Shown: positions 33,701 through 39,838 of the stretch, one piece after another
Layout: every line of letters starts with the position of its first letter
Position numbering within the stretch: the first letter of the stretch is position 1
Translations under genes and position numbers: made by a program
The notes under the pieces: model-generated
The model's database searches: none
Seen by the model: only the letters and a program-made list of their open reading frames with translations
Told to the model about the DNA's origin: nothing
IMG/VR virus record: IMGVR_UViG_3300024500_000049
Span: 1-42,361 of that record
DNA length: 42,361 nt
Reading direction: 5' to 3' (one strand)
Source of the DNA: a virus

Positions 33701-35421
33701 ATGCTCAAGGTCTGTTTATGATGATAACTAGCGGTAGTGCTAATACTGTATGGACATCGCAAGATGGTATCAATTGGACTAACAGGACATTTGCTACCAG
33801 CGATACGAGAGCATTCCCATTCTTTGGTGATCCAAACAATGTACCAAGCTGGATAGTTCTACCGTCGAGTGCTACTACTACAGGTATCATAGCAAAAACT
33901 GGTGCTACTGCTACAGGCAGAGTTTTAGTAACTAACAACAGTATTTCTCAAACTAGAATCGTTGAACCTGGTTCGGGATATCCGTTCGGATCTGTAACTA
34001 ACGTAGGACCTACAACAACTATCACAGTAACCAGCGTATCAGGAACTACTATAACCACTTCAACAAACTTGACTACTGCTGGTATACTATCAGATCAACC
34101 TATAGTATTCAGCGCAGGATTAGGCAATATCGTCGGCGGCAGTACATATTATGTGTTAACGGCTAGTGGCACATCGATGACTATTAGCTCTAGCTTACAA
34201 GGAACTGCTTTCACTGTAGGCACAGCATCTGGTACTATCACTGGTACTACTGCTAGCGTGATCAAAGTTGATCAAACTGATAATCTAGTCAATGGTCAAC
34301 CTGTGAACTTTACCAATTTAGCTGCGGTTGGCTTGTCTACTAATAAAGCATACTATGTGATCAGCGGTAGTATCACTACTACCAGCTTCAGAGTTTCACA
34401 AAATACAGTATCTTCGACAGCGGCAACGCTGACCACACCAGCATCTAGTTTGGTGAATGCTTTTTATAACGCAGGCGGTGCTATAACTATAACTGATCCG
34501 AACCGTGTGTTTGCTGCCCCTATACAAGTAAGAGCTGGATCTAGTGTATTGGCTAATCCTACATTTACCAATAGAGGTACTTTATGGACTACAGCTACAA
34601 CAACAATATCAGGCGACGGTGTTGGAGATATATTCCAACCAGGTCAATATATCTCTATCAAGAACATTAGCTCACTGCCAACAGTTGGATCGAATGTGGA
34701 ATTCGCTTCATTACCGGGACAGTATTTCAAACTAGTTACTACCAGAAACTTGATAGGAACTGGTCCATATACTGCTACATTCCAGATCAGTCCGTTAATG
34801 TCCGTGACAGATTCTCCACCAGATGGCGATGCTATCACTGTAAGAATCAGATATAGCCAAGTGCGTCTAACTGGACATGATTTTTTGAGCATCGGTACTG
34901 GTAACTTTACCAATACAAATTATCCAGGAATACCACTGATCGCTTCTGATTCGGCCAAGCAGACCAAAGAGTCCGCCGGAGGTCGCGTGTTCTTTACCAG
35001 CACTGACCAAGACGGTAACTTCAACGTTGGTAACTTGTTCTCGGTACAACAGGCTACAGGTACTGCTACCCTAAATGCTAACGCATTCAATCTAGCAGGA
35101 CTACAGAGCTTGAGCTTAGGCTCAGTTAACGTGGGAGGTAGCGCAGGCGCTACTATCACTGAATTCAGTACAGATCCATATTTCACAGCTAATAGCGATG
35201 CTATATTGCCTACTCAACGAGCTATCAAGGCATATGTAGCTTCACAAATTGGTTCTGGATCCAGTACTTTGAACGTAAATACACTTACTGCTGGTTCGAT
35301 CTTTGTAAGCGGAAACACCATTACAACCACTACAAACCTCGAAATCAAAGTAACTACAAAATTGAATTTCATCAAGGGTGTGGATGGTTATCCAGTGGCC
35401 TTGAATTTGTTCTTAACATAA
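27739..35421 (+). CDS. Giant carbohydrate-binding protein 2: CBM5/12-like array, interrupted beta-helix, one beta-propeller
   Basis: 2560 residues, the longest gene here and a paralogue of the preceding giant. Seven CBM5/12-like modules run to about residue 388. A 320-residue Thr/Ser-rich insert with SIGRSIVFTG...TYYIVG modules follows, then an eighth module (about 715-779). A beta-helix begins at about 822 (YYVATSGTDS, PWKTIRYACE) but is interrupted by two helical modules carrying CERDTGYVIDALVWDL and CSRDVNRYIDALKYDL. It resumes with CGLRNCTVQGLTGTLG. One Asp-box propeller (about 1778-2030), further YYV modules, and a C-terminal tip matching the paralogue (QVRLTGHDFLSIGTGN, DQDGNFNVGNLF, PTQRAIKAYV) follow. 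It is likely a partner or alternative adhesin for surface polysaccharide; enzymatic activity is not evident. Function is inferred from domains. Confidence 0.92.
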   Translation: MAEYKLGRIRFIWKDQWAAGTTYLKDDVVRKNGKVYICVIGHTAASDFYVDADNIPARWNQMSDGQTWRSDWSPDTVYYLNDIVKYGGQVYICTQGHTSAATYALGLEQDLDLGDSTVSKWHIFAESFDWKNDWVPNYRYKRHDIVKYGGNTYLCNTGHTSASDYTYGLEGLGLVTPGVQADIGKWDLYSESFEWKTDWAPSTRYKLHDVVRFGGTTYVCNLGHTSAATFDLGLEADQTKWDYFNQGIQYLYDWDNGDVNYKINDVVKYGGDLWICTKKHKSNTSTLFQTEEAAGRWKKFVEGLKFQDSWNSSTVYEPGDIVTYGGYAYVAKTNHSNVSPIAAVAGGINWSLYTTGFTLKNNWDQDTNYKVGEVVRLNGYSYACIADTTKYTTTVTATSQSTGQLTINNSLATTTSTATTSVTVNSVTYNYVRVNSGTGLSIGRSIVFTGTTFGGITANQTYYIVGLPTTTPQTIVSVAQASTIVTVTTNLVHGYTAGQTVTVTGTSLVDAANVVITAVPNAYTFTYDLASNTVPTTTVSGTVTPAAQIIISSSYNGSPLTLTTASGSMGVSAGETYFVGQAIRFSGTTFGNIQTGSTPKQTYWIYSVDGLNTLKISTTQYGSPVSTTATGTNGQSTITVTSLTGIAVGFQVTGNGIGSGATVVSIVGYVVTLSQPNTSNITTGTGAITFSSYFVPQTQTGSMTAEIVAEPPNDTFWGRLNSGIKWTNSWVTDIDYFLGDAVRYGPNSYICIQQHHSLTSNRPDNDVTGTFWNLLANGQESSVLTTQGDLVYFGGSGPTRLPIGQDGQVLTVNGNTLAPNWKFWGSIDQVYYVATSGTDSAYPIYGATLDKPWKTIRYACEQILAGPRNPNAAYLINVNRQFIQRETVNWINYQIANNISPFTTGFTYDQTKCERDTGYVIDALVWDLTHGGNVRSRAAALSYVGGTYTLLSSQKTQTNAALNYAINNVLVAAVLANAAPFQNYQVLNGVAVGSRINQVINTNYTSETVSSDITALLKIITDAITAGVSTNIPAQVQPNYTILAKTGVYYETLPIVVPAFTAIVGDELRSTNIRPAASQVAAGDVTYSLAALAYIKTIISNVVTGTTVTTNQITYSQDKTLPLATGTEGTTVQNLVQNIIDYINFYINSTGSAPAMTGTNTPASTYDPYAAARLLELNRNFIVAQTNAYIAATYPAYSYNVASCSRDVNRYIDALKYDLVYTGNYKTLTYAKLYVNAVTGSLLQNMFLVRNACGLRNCTVQGLTGTLGSANAYGTKRPSAGAYVSLDPGYGPNDSDAWVTTRSTYVQNVTTFGTAAIGLKIDGNLHNGGNKSVVANDFTQVISDGIGVWCTNNGLTELVSVFSYYGHMGYLAEAGGKIRATNGNSSYGDYGTVSEGVDATEVPITAQIDNRASAAQVGLTVQNGNAIQRLEFTNAGINYNNSATFTFNGAGINAAAVFDETRDNAIFEARQLQLAADGSDGMYGGSSYYTAQNVAQAGGLYQITLAATDSQTSSGYLGMRIVTVSGTGAAQQAKIINYNAGNKIALVAKESFADITVTGSTISGNTLTTTAAEQDRLYANMPLYLSAAIGGLSANSLYYVVGSSIATPGTTFQVSTAPSGSAATITATTTGQNVTLYQAGWEGAINGTTITSPDPSTLYLIEPRVTFAAPGFKQNATGTLPTVAVGYKDGVFSQTRSTHTGVSASGGAGSSATFNITRVGLVYTVTLNNGGTGYAVGNTLTILGTSVDGATPRNDITITVTKVTSPTGVISAFSSTGLGRGGQFFALPNSGATGAYSRDGSTWTSTTITNQSWGTVATGTISNVDYVQILPGSGSANFQYSTNGGQTWTSSTLPTTQSWTSSAFGNGVFMAVSSTSNTPITSSNGTSWAVTAGNLGAFTNLVGVAYGLGRFMVLPGSAANTTASYSLNNGTTFVATTLPSSQTWSGIAYGNGRFVAIASTNRAGAISIDGVNWTAVTLPNGTMTKIRYAQGLFMMITSGSANTVWTSQDGINWTNRTFATSDTRAFPFFGDPNNVPSWIVLPSSATTTGIIAKTGATATGRVLVTNNSISQTRIVEPGSGYPFGSVTNVGPTTTITVTSVSGTTITTSTNLTTAGILSDQPIVFSAGLGNIVGGSTYYVLTASGTSMTISSSLQGTAFTVGTASGTITGTTASVIKVDQTDNLVNGQPVNFTNLAAVGLSTNKAYYVISGSITTTSFRVSQNTVSSTAATLTTPASSLVNAFYNAGGAITITDPNRVFAAPIQVRAGSSVLANPTFTNRGTLWTTATTTISGDGVGDIFQPGQYISIKNISSLPTVGSNVEFASLPGQYFKLVTTRNLIGTGPYTATFQISPLMSVTDSPPDGDAITVRIRYSQVRLTGHDFLSIGTGNFTNTNYPGIPLIASDSAKQTKESAGGRVFFTSTDQDGNFNVGNLFSVQQATGTATLNANAFNLAGLQSLSLGSVNVGGSAGATITEFSTDPYFTANSDAILPTQRAIKAYVASQIGSGSSTLNVNTLTAGSIFVSGNTITTTTNLEIKVTTKLNFIKGVDGYPVALNLFLT
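27760..30078 (+). repeat. CBM5/12-like module array with a 320-residue insertion
   Basis: Modules 1-7 run from 27760 to about 28900 (e.g. WRSDWSPDTVYYLNDIVKYGG, YICTQGHTSAA). After module 7, residues about 388-711 are an inserted Thr/Ser-rich region, and the eighth module (WTNSWVTDIDYFLGDAVRYG) follows at about 29910-30078, adjoining the linker that also follows module 8 in the paralogue. Confidence 0.8.
30364..31452 (+). repeat. Two helical modules inserted in the beta-helix
   Basis: Segments at about 30364-30580 and 31261-31452 share N-R-x-F-I ... C-x-R-D-x-x-x-x-I-D-A-L-x-x-D-L ... G-N and are predicted helical. They interrupt the beta-helix on both sides of TGVYYETLPIVVPAF and are absent from the paralogue at 21612. 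Confidence 0.72.
33070..33800 (+). repeat. Asp-box beta-propeller of giant protein 2
   Basis: Motifs SRDGSTW, STNGGQTW, SSNGTSW, SLNNGTTF, SIDGVNW and SQDGINW recur every 40-50 residues, with strands such as YGNGRFVAIAS between them. Six blades are recognised; a seventh may be degenerate. Confidence 0.78.
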
Positions 35422-35434
35422 CGGAGAAAAATAA

Positions 35435-35758
35435 ATGGCAACAGGAGTTTTGGGCACATACGATCATACCGCAGGAGCTTGGTTTGCTCTATATACGGTC
35501 CCAGCCACTACATTTTCGGTGGTCAGCTTGTCAATGTGTAACAGAAGCAATCAAGCTGTGAACGTAAGAGTAGCAGTTTCTACAAGTTCAGTTAGCCCTG
35601 CTAACGGCGAAATCATCGAATTTGATGCAGAAGTATTAGGAAAAGGTGTGCTAGAAAGGACCGGTATCGTGATGGATGCCGGTAAAGTGCTTCTAGTTTA
35701 CTCAAATGCTGCGGGCGTTAGCTCGGTAGCATTTGGAATCGAAACATCAACTGTATAA
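35435..35758 (+). CDS. Small beta-sandwich virion protein, copy 3 of 3
   Basis: A 107-residue protein with VVSLSMCNRSNQAVNVRVAV, KGVLERTGIVMDAGKVLLVYSNA and a final strand FGIETSTV. It has the same layout as the proteins at 8596 and 20876, including the Cys-Asn pair at the end of the second strand. It starts 13 nt after the stop of the 2560-aa gene with a CGGAG site and is probably co-transcribed with it. It is inferred to be a small structural accessory, such as a cap or adaptor for the adjoining fibre. It is the third case of this arrangement in the window. Confidence 0.85.
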   Translation: MATGVLGTYDHTAGAWFALYTVPATTFSVVSLSMCNRSNQAVNVRVAVSTSSVSPANGEIIEFDAEVLGKGVLERTGIVMDAGKVLLVYSNAAGVSSVAFGIETSTV

Positions 35759-35764
35759 TAAATA
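35757..35764 (+). promoter_or_regulatory. T4-type late promoter AATAAATA before the Cys-rich cluster
   Basis: AATAAATA matches 7 of 8 consensus positions, overlaps the previous stop codon and lies 20 nt before ATG 35785. The predicted start at about 35770 gives a 15-nt leader with AGGGG. It would drive the 110-aa gene and the three cysteine-rich genes. Confidence 0.6.
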
Positions 35765-35784
35765 TAGCATCAGGGGAATAAACA

Positions 35785-36117
35785 ATGGGAAGATATCTTA
35801 CAACTACAGGAACAGCAGGCAATACGGTCAGAGAGATCTCAGGAGCCTACTCTGCAGTAGTCAACGACAGAATTTTAGCTAATACTGCTAGTAGCGGTTT
35901 TACTATAACACTGCCTGCTAACAGCACATTATTTTTGAATGATACTATTCAGATCATTGACGTAGCAGGAAACGCAGCTATTAACAACATCACTATCGCT
36001 AGAAACAGCTCTAAGATCAACAATATCGCAGACGATTTCGTGATTGACGTTAACTATGCTGTGATCACGTTGATCTATACAGGATCAACATATGGTTGGA
36101 TCGTAGCCAACGCTTAA
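35785..36117 (+). CDS. Small fibre-domain protein (NDRILANT-FTITLPA type)
   Basis: A 110-residue beta protein: NDRILANTASSGFTITLPAN, DTIQIIDVAGNAAINNITIARN, SKINNIADDF and LIYTGSTYGWIV. This N-D-R-x-L-x-x-(D/N)-T...FTxTLPA...GDxxxxxDxxG...NNxTxxRNG pattern is a recurrent domain at the end of phage tail fibres and in small stand-alone virion proteins. It lies at the head of the Cys-rich gene cluster with 18 nt to the next gene, likely one operon. A structural role as a fibre or decoration component is inferred; there is no enzymatic motif. Confidence 0.87.
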   Translation: MGRYLTTTGTAGNTVREISGAYSAVVNDRILANTASSGFTITLPANSTLFLNDTIQIIDVAGNAAINNITIARNSSKINNIADDFVIDVNYAVITLIYTGSTYGWIVANA

Positions 36118-36135
36118 TGAAGGATAAAGACGGGT

Positions 36136-37107
36136 ATGCCAACCTCGCTTAAAGCAACTAACGGTTTTAAAAGTCAGGCTTTCTGGAATCAGGAAACTAA
36201 TCTAGAAAGAGGGACTATACATGTTTACACCCCAGGTAACGACTTCCAAAGTTTCCCCTGCTGCGGATGTTTCGTCGCACCTAGCTGTGGTACAGCAGTC
36301 ATAGAAATCTGGGGAGCTGGCGGAAGCGGTTCTCGTATGTGCTGCTGTGGTGGCGGCATGCCAGGAAATTCAGGTGCCTATGCCAAAAAGACTATCAGAA
36401 TGGGCGCAGGCTGTTATATCTATTTCTATGTAGGCATGGCCTGCGGTAACGCAGACTCTTTATGTTATAGAGGCTGTTCAGAAGCTACCTGTCTATGTTG
36501 GTTTGGTAACCAAGGACTTAGTGGCTGTATGTGCGCACAAGGTGGACAGGGCGGTATCAGTTACTGTTCTACAGGTACTTCTATGTACTGCTGCTATGCG
36601 GCCAATAGTTGGCCAACTACAAACTTAGGCAATGGTTGCGGAATCGTCTGTAATAATTGCTCAGGATCATATCAAGCATGTGCCTACGGTGGAGACGTTA
36701 ACCTCTGTAGTAGGATTTCCTGCGTGGTCTATCTAGGCTGCTTGCCCAGCTGCGTATGTAACATCAATTGGAGCATGGCTATCCCCGCAGGACAATTTTC
36801 AAAATGCGGAGGCTATGTCAGCTACACGACAGAAAATAACCAAGACTACGCTAACTGGGTCGGTGTAGGACAACATAATCATATCATGGCACTGAATGCT
36901 GCCAGTCGTTGGCCACAACAGGGTATGCCATGGGCATACTGCTGGGGGTTTGGCGGTGGTTGCGGCTGTTACGAAAACGAAGGCTGTACAGGATTTGTTC
37001 CACCAGGACATCCTGGAATGGGACCGCTTCCATGTCCAGATGTGAGAGATCATGCTAGAAAAGGCGGCAGTGGCATGGTAAGAATTAAATTTATACCGGG
37101 AACATAA
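36136..37107 (+). CDS. Cysteine/glycine-rich putative adhesin A
   Basis: A 323-residue protein with 33 cysteines (10%) plus very high Gly and Trp/Tyr. The N-terminal segment ETNLERGTIHVYTPG leads into the core AVIEIWGAGGSGSRMCCCGGG followed by PGNSGAYAKK, resembling glycine-rich domains of phage receptor-binding proteins. Further blocks: LCYRGCSEATCLCW, CAQGGQGG, YCSTGTSMYCC, CGIVCN, YGGDVNLC, SCVCN and C-terminal PCPDVRDHARKGGSG then VRIKF. No signal peptide. It is the first of three tandem paralogues. The WGAGGSG core and position suggest a tip or decoration protein. The Cys clusters might bind metal or form disulfides after lysis; nothing in the sequence decides this. The AAGGA site is 11 nt upstream. 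The real reading frame is secured by conservation among the three copies. Confidence 0.92.
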   Translation: MPTSLKATNGFKSQAFWNQETNLERGTIHVYTPGNDFQSFPCCGCFVAPSCGTAVIEIWGAGGSGSRMCCCGGGMPGNSGAYAKKTIRMGAGCYIYFYVGMACGNADSLCYRGCSEATCLCWFGNQGLSGCMCAQGGQGGISYCSTGTSMYCCYAANSWPTTNLGNGCGIVCNNCSGSYQACAYGGDVNLCSRISCVVYLGCLPSCVCNINWSMAIPAGQFSKCGGYVSYTTENNQDYANWVGVGQHNHIMALNAASRWPQQGMPWAYCWGFGGGCGCYENEGCTGFVPPGHPGMGPLPCPDVRDHARKGGSGMVRIKFIPGT

Positions 37108-37108
37108 G

Positions 37109-38089
37109 ATGCCAACTTCGATTAGAACATGGACACAAACTAGACTAAACTTCATCGCAGATAATGAAGAAAACTTAGAACGAGGTTCGATCTATCTGTT
37201 CAGCGGTTCTGCTGAAAGAACGAATTTTAGTAACGGTGGTTTTTGCTGGGTAGCACCTGCTACCGGACAGGCTATCGTAGACATTTGGGGAGCTGGTGGT
37301 AGCGGTGCTCGTATGTGCTGCTGCGGTGGCGGTCTTCCGGGCAATCCAGGAGCATTTGCTAGAAAATGTCTATGTATACAGTCTGGCTGCTGGATCTGCG
37401 GATTTACTGGTATGAGCTGCGGCTCACCAGATCTTTGCTTTAGAGGTTGTTCGGAATATTCAGGTATCTGCTGGCAAGCTAGCGGTACAAACGGTTGTGT
37501 ATGCGCCCAAGGTGGCCGCGGAGGCACTAGCTACTGTTCTACAGGAACTTCTCTCTATTGCTGTTTTACAGCTGGTAACTTCTGTACTACACTAATCAAC
37601 GCTAACTGTGGTGTTGTCTGTAACTATGGTTCAGGCACAGCCAGCTGCTGCGCACAAGCATTCGGTGGCGACATTAACTGTTTTGGCGGTTTTAGTTGTG
37701 TACTTTTCGCAGGTTGTCAACCAAGTTGTCCATGTTCAACAATCTATCACATAGCTACACCTCCATACTATTATTCAACATGCGGTGGAGTGATCACTTA
37801 CACCTCTGAAGGTGATAGCGGAGCAGCTAACTGGTCGGGCGGTACATTGACAGGATACATACACGGTATGTCAGTCATGGGTCGTCAACCACATCACGGT
37901 ACACCTCCAGAGCAATCTTGCTGGACTGGCGGTCGTACATGCGGATGTTACGAAGGTCAAGGATGTATTCCTTTTGTACCAGCAGGATTCCCAGGACCTG
38001 GTCCTTTGCCTTGCCCAGATGTTCGCGATATGGCATTCCGTGGCGGTCATGGTGCTGTAAGAATCAAATTCATAGCCGCAACAGAATAA
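37109..38089 (+). CDS. Cysteine/glycine-rich putative adhesin B
   Basis: A 326-residue paralogue of A, again with 33 cysteines, starting one base after A's stop. Conserved: NEENLERGSIYLFSG, IWGAGGSGARMCCCGGG, LCFRGCSEYSG, CAQGGRGGTSYCSTGTSLYCC, CGVVCNYG, FGGDINC, SCPCS, CGCYEGQGC and PCPDVRDMAFRGG. Differences from A include extra cysteines KCLCIQSGCWICG near residue 88 and fewer near the N-terminus, so cysteine number is kept while positions shift. It also has HHG near residue 255. The very short gap implies coupled translation and stoichiometric production with A. The role is the same as inferred for A. Confidence 0.92.
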   Translation: MPTSIRTWTQTRLNFIADNEENLERGSIYLFSGSAERTNFSNGGFCWVAPATGQAIVDIWGAGGSGARMCCCGGGLPGNPGAFARKCLCIQSGCWICGFTGMSCGSPDLCFRGCSEYSGICWQASGTNGCVCAQGGRGGTSYCSTGTSLYCCFTAGNFCTTLINANCGVVCNYGSGTASCCAQAFGGDINCFGGFSCVLFAGCQPSCPCSTIYHIATPPYYYSTCGGVITYTSEGDSGAANWSGGTLTGYIHGMSVMGRQPHHGTPPEQSCWTGGRTCGCYEGQGCIPFVPAGFPGPGPLPCPDVRDMAFRGGHGAVRIKFIAATE

Positions 38090-38101
38090 GGTGAAATAAG
38101 A

Positions 38102-39085
38102 ATGGCACAATCGCTTAATAGCTTAGTAAGATTAAAAACTCCAGATAGGAATGAAGATAACCTTGAATTAGGCCAGATCTTTGTGTTCAGTCCTGGCACC
38201 ATGTATACCAACTTCTGTTATAACGGTGGTTCTGGTTTCTGTTGGAAAGCTCCAGGAACAGGTACAGCAGTTATCGAAATGTGGGGAGCTGGTGGTAGCG
38301 GTGCTAAGATGTGCTGCTGCGGCGGCGGAACTCCAGGAAATGCAGGTGCTTATGTAAGAAAAACTATTTCGGTTAACTCTAGCACATATGTTTGCGGTTG
38401 TACCGGATTTTCCTGTGGTAACTCAGACTCATTATGCTATAGAGGTTGCTCAGATCCTTCGGGATTAAACTGGGTGAATGGTACTGGTGCGATAGGAGCT
38501 ACCAGTGGCTGCTTATGTGCCCAAGGTGGTAACGGTGGCCTTAGCTGGTGTTCTACAGGTACTTCTATGTATTGTTGTATGGGGGCTAGCGGATGGTGTA
38601 CCACTTATCTAGGTACAGGTTGCGGTGTGGTCTGTAATTACTGTAATGGTATGTGGATTGCCTGCGGGTTTGGTGGAGACATTAACTGCTGCGGTCGATT
38701 CAGCTGTATTACCTATTATGGTTGTCTACCTAGCTGTATTTGTTTGTTCCAATATCATATTGCTGTACCGGCTAATTTCTTCTCATGCGGTTGCGGTAGT
38801 ATGGCTAATTTCACAACAGAAAATGATAATAGGCATTCTAACTGGTCAGGCCAAGGTGTTAACCAACAGATGAACGCATTAGGAGCATTGAGTAGATCGC
38901 CGAGACAAGGTATTCCGCAAAGCTACTGCTGGCGTTCAGATCGTAAGTGTGGATGTTATAATATGCAGGGCTGTATGAACTATAACCCACCTGGTGTGGG
39001 CGGTGTCGGACCAGCTCCGTGCCCAGACGTCCGCGATCACGCTATGCGTGGTGGAATGGGCGCAGTGCGTATTAGATTCTTTTGA
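38102..39085 (+). CDS. Cysteine/glycine-rich putative adhesin C
   Basis: A 327-residue third paralogue with 33 cysteines, 12 nt after B with an AAGGTGA site. Landmarks: NEDNLELGQIFVFSPG, MWGAGGSGAKMCCCGGG, VCGCTGFSCGNSDSLCYRGC, CLCAQGGNGG, WCSTGTSMYCC, CGVVCNYCNG, FGGDINCC, SCICL, CGCYNMQGC and PCPDVRDHAMRGG, ending in IRFF. The middle has an extra loop (NWVNGTGAIGATSG) not present in A or B. The three genes arose by tandem duplication and have diverged strongly between the conserved blocks, suggesting different partner or ligand specificity. A virion role is inferred. Confidence 0.92.
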   Translation: MAQSLNSLVRLKTPDRNEDNLELGQIFVFSPGTMYTNFCYNGGSGFCWKAPGTGTAVIEMWGAGGSGAKMCCCGGGTPGNAGAYVRKTISVNSSTYVCGCTGFSCGNSDSLCYRGCSDPSGLNWVNGTGAIGATSGCLCAQGGNGGLSWCSTGTSMYCCMGASGWCTTYLGTGCGVVCNYCNGMWIACGFGGDINCCGRFSCITYYGCLPSCICLFQYHIAVPANFFSCGCGSMANFTTENDNRHSNWSGQGVNQQMNALGALSRSPRQGIPQSYCWRSDRKCGCYNMQGCMNYNPPGVGGVGPAPCPDVRDHAMRGGMGAVRIRFF

Positions 39086-39091
39086 TAAATA
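39084..39091 (+). promoter_or_regulatory. Possible late promoter GATAAATA
   Basis: GATAAATA matches 7 of 8 consensus positions directly after the stop of the third Cys-rich gene and 15 nt before ATG 39107. The predicted start at about 39097 would leave only a 10-nt leader with GAGG, which is tight but workable. Confidence 0.5.
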
Positions 39092-39106
39092 GTTTAGAGG
39101 ATAAAA

Positions 39107-39757
39107 ATGAGAAAGTTATTTCAAATTACATTGCCCGACGAACCATACAAAACAGCCACTACTAAAAATCAAAAAGTAGACTGTATGTATGTGGGCCCAC
39201 GATATATGGTACTTTGTATCGATAATACTACTGATTTAGTAAAATATGTAGGTAGACGTGCTGACACGATCGAAGAAGCAGAATTAGATAATCACGTAGA
39301 AGATGATCATTATCATGTTTTGCTAGATGCTTCTGTGAATACATTTGAAGCAGCATATCTTACAGGACAGTACGAACACGGTGAGATAGAGAATTATACC
39401 GAAACGTTACCTACAAAAAACGCAGCAGGTGAGTTCGAAACTTATACATATCACTATGATGATTACAGAGGTATTATAGGACAGATTTATTGGAATCAGG
39501 TTCTTTATTACAATCCTTCAAATAAAACTTTCAAAGAACCCGCAAGAAGAGAACATGCTACTGACTGGGATCAAGTAGTAAAAACTACTAAAGATGGGGC
39601 TGCTGAAATACGTAAAATGTTAGAAGCTAATGATTATTTTCCAGCTCAATTAGCAGTTATCAATGAATATCTAGATTGGGTTGATACTTTTGAAGAAAAG
39701 TATGCTGATGTAGATCATTGGAAAGTTCCATTTCCACCATATCCAAACATGGCTTAA
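39107..39757 (+). CDS. Unrecognised conserved-looking 216-aa protein
   Basis: I do not recognise this family. The 216-residue product is acidic and aromatic. The N-terminus has KLFQITLPDEPYKTA, then CMYVGPRYMVLCIDNTTDLV (beta-like), a His-rich acidic stretch (NHVEDDHYHVLLDA), then YRGIIGQIYWNQVLYYNP and ATDWDQVVKTTKDGAAEIRKML, a helical end (YLDWVDTFEEKY) and finally WKVPFPPYPNMA. There is no signal peptide or transmembrane helix. It lies between the Cys-rich cluster and the sugar-modifying genes, with its own promoter candidate. It might be a virion or assembly protein; the His/Asp cluster could bind metal, but this is speculation. Gene reality is well supported by length, ribosome site and position. 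Confidence 0.85.
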   Translation: MRKLFQITLPDEPYKTATTKNQKVDCMYVGPRYMVLCIDNTTDLVKYVGRRADTIEEAELDNHVEDDHYHVLLDASVNTFEAAYLTGQYEHGEIENYTETLPTKNAAGEFETYTYHYDDYRGIIGQIYWNQVLYYNPSNKTFKEPARREHATDWDQVVKTTKDGAAEIRKMLEANDYFPAQLAVINEYLDWVDTFEEKYADVDHWKVPFPPYPNMA

Positions 39758-39775
39758 TTTAGTCTGGACCAGATC

Positions 39776-39822
39776 TAGGTCGACTGTTACCGTATAGCTA
39801 ATATATAGTAGCACTCGACCTA
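39776..39822 (+). repeat. Inverted repeat upstream of the glycosyltransferase gene
   Basis: TAGGTCGA (39776-39783) and TCGACCTA (39815-39822) form a perfect 8-bp inverted repeat with a 31-nt spacer in the 81-nt gap before ATG 39839. It has no T-tract. It could be an mRNA stem or a protein-binding site; the AT-rich spacer (GCTAATATATAG) contains a possible promoter-like stretch. Confidence 0.5.
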
Positions 39823-39838
39823 TATTCTTGGAGACTAA

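Noticed and set aside
38625-38873. 82-codon + strand frame inside Cys-rich gene C
   Set aside because: The Cys-rich frame is conserved in three paralogues; this one is not.
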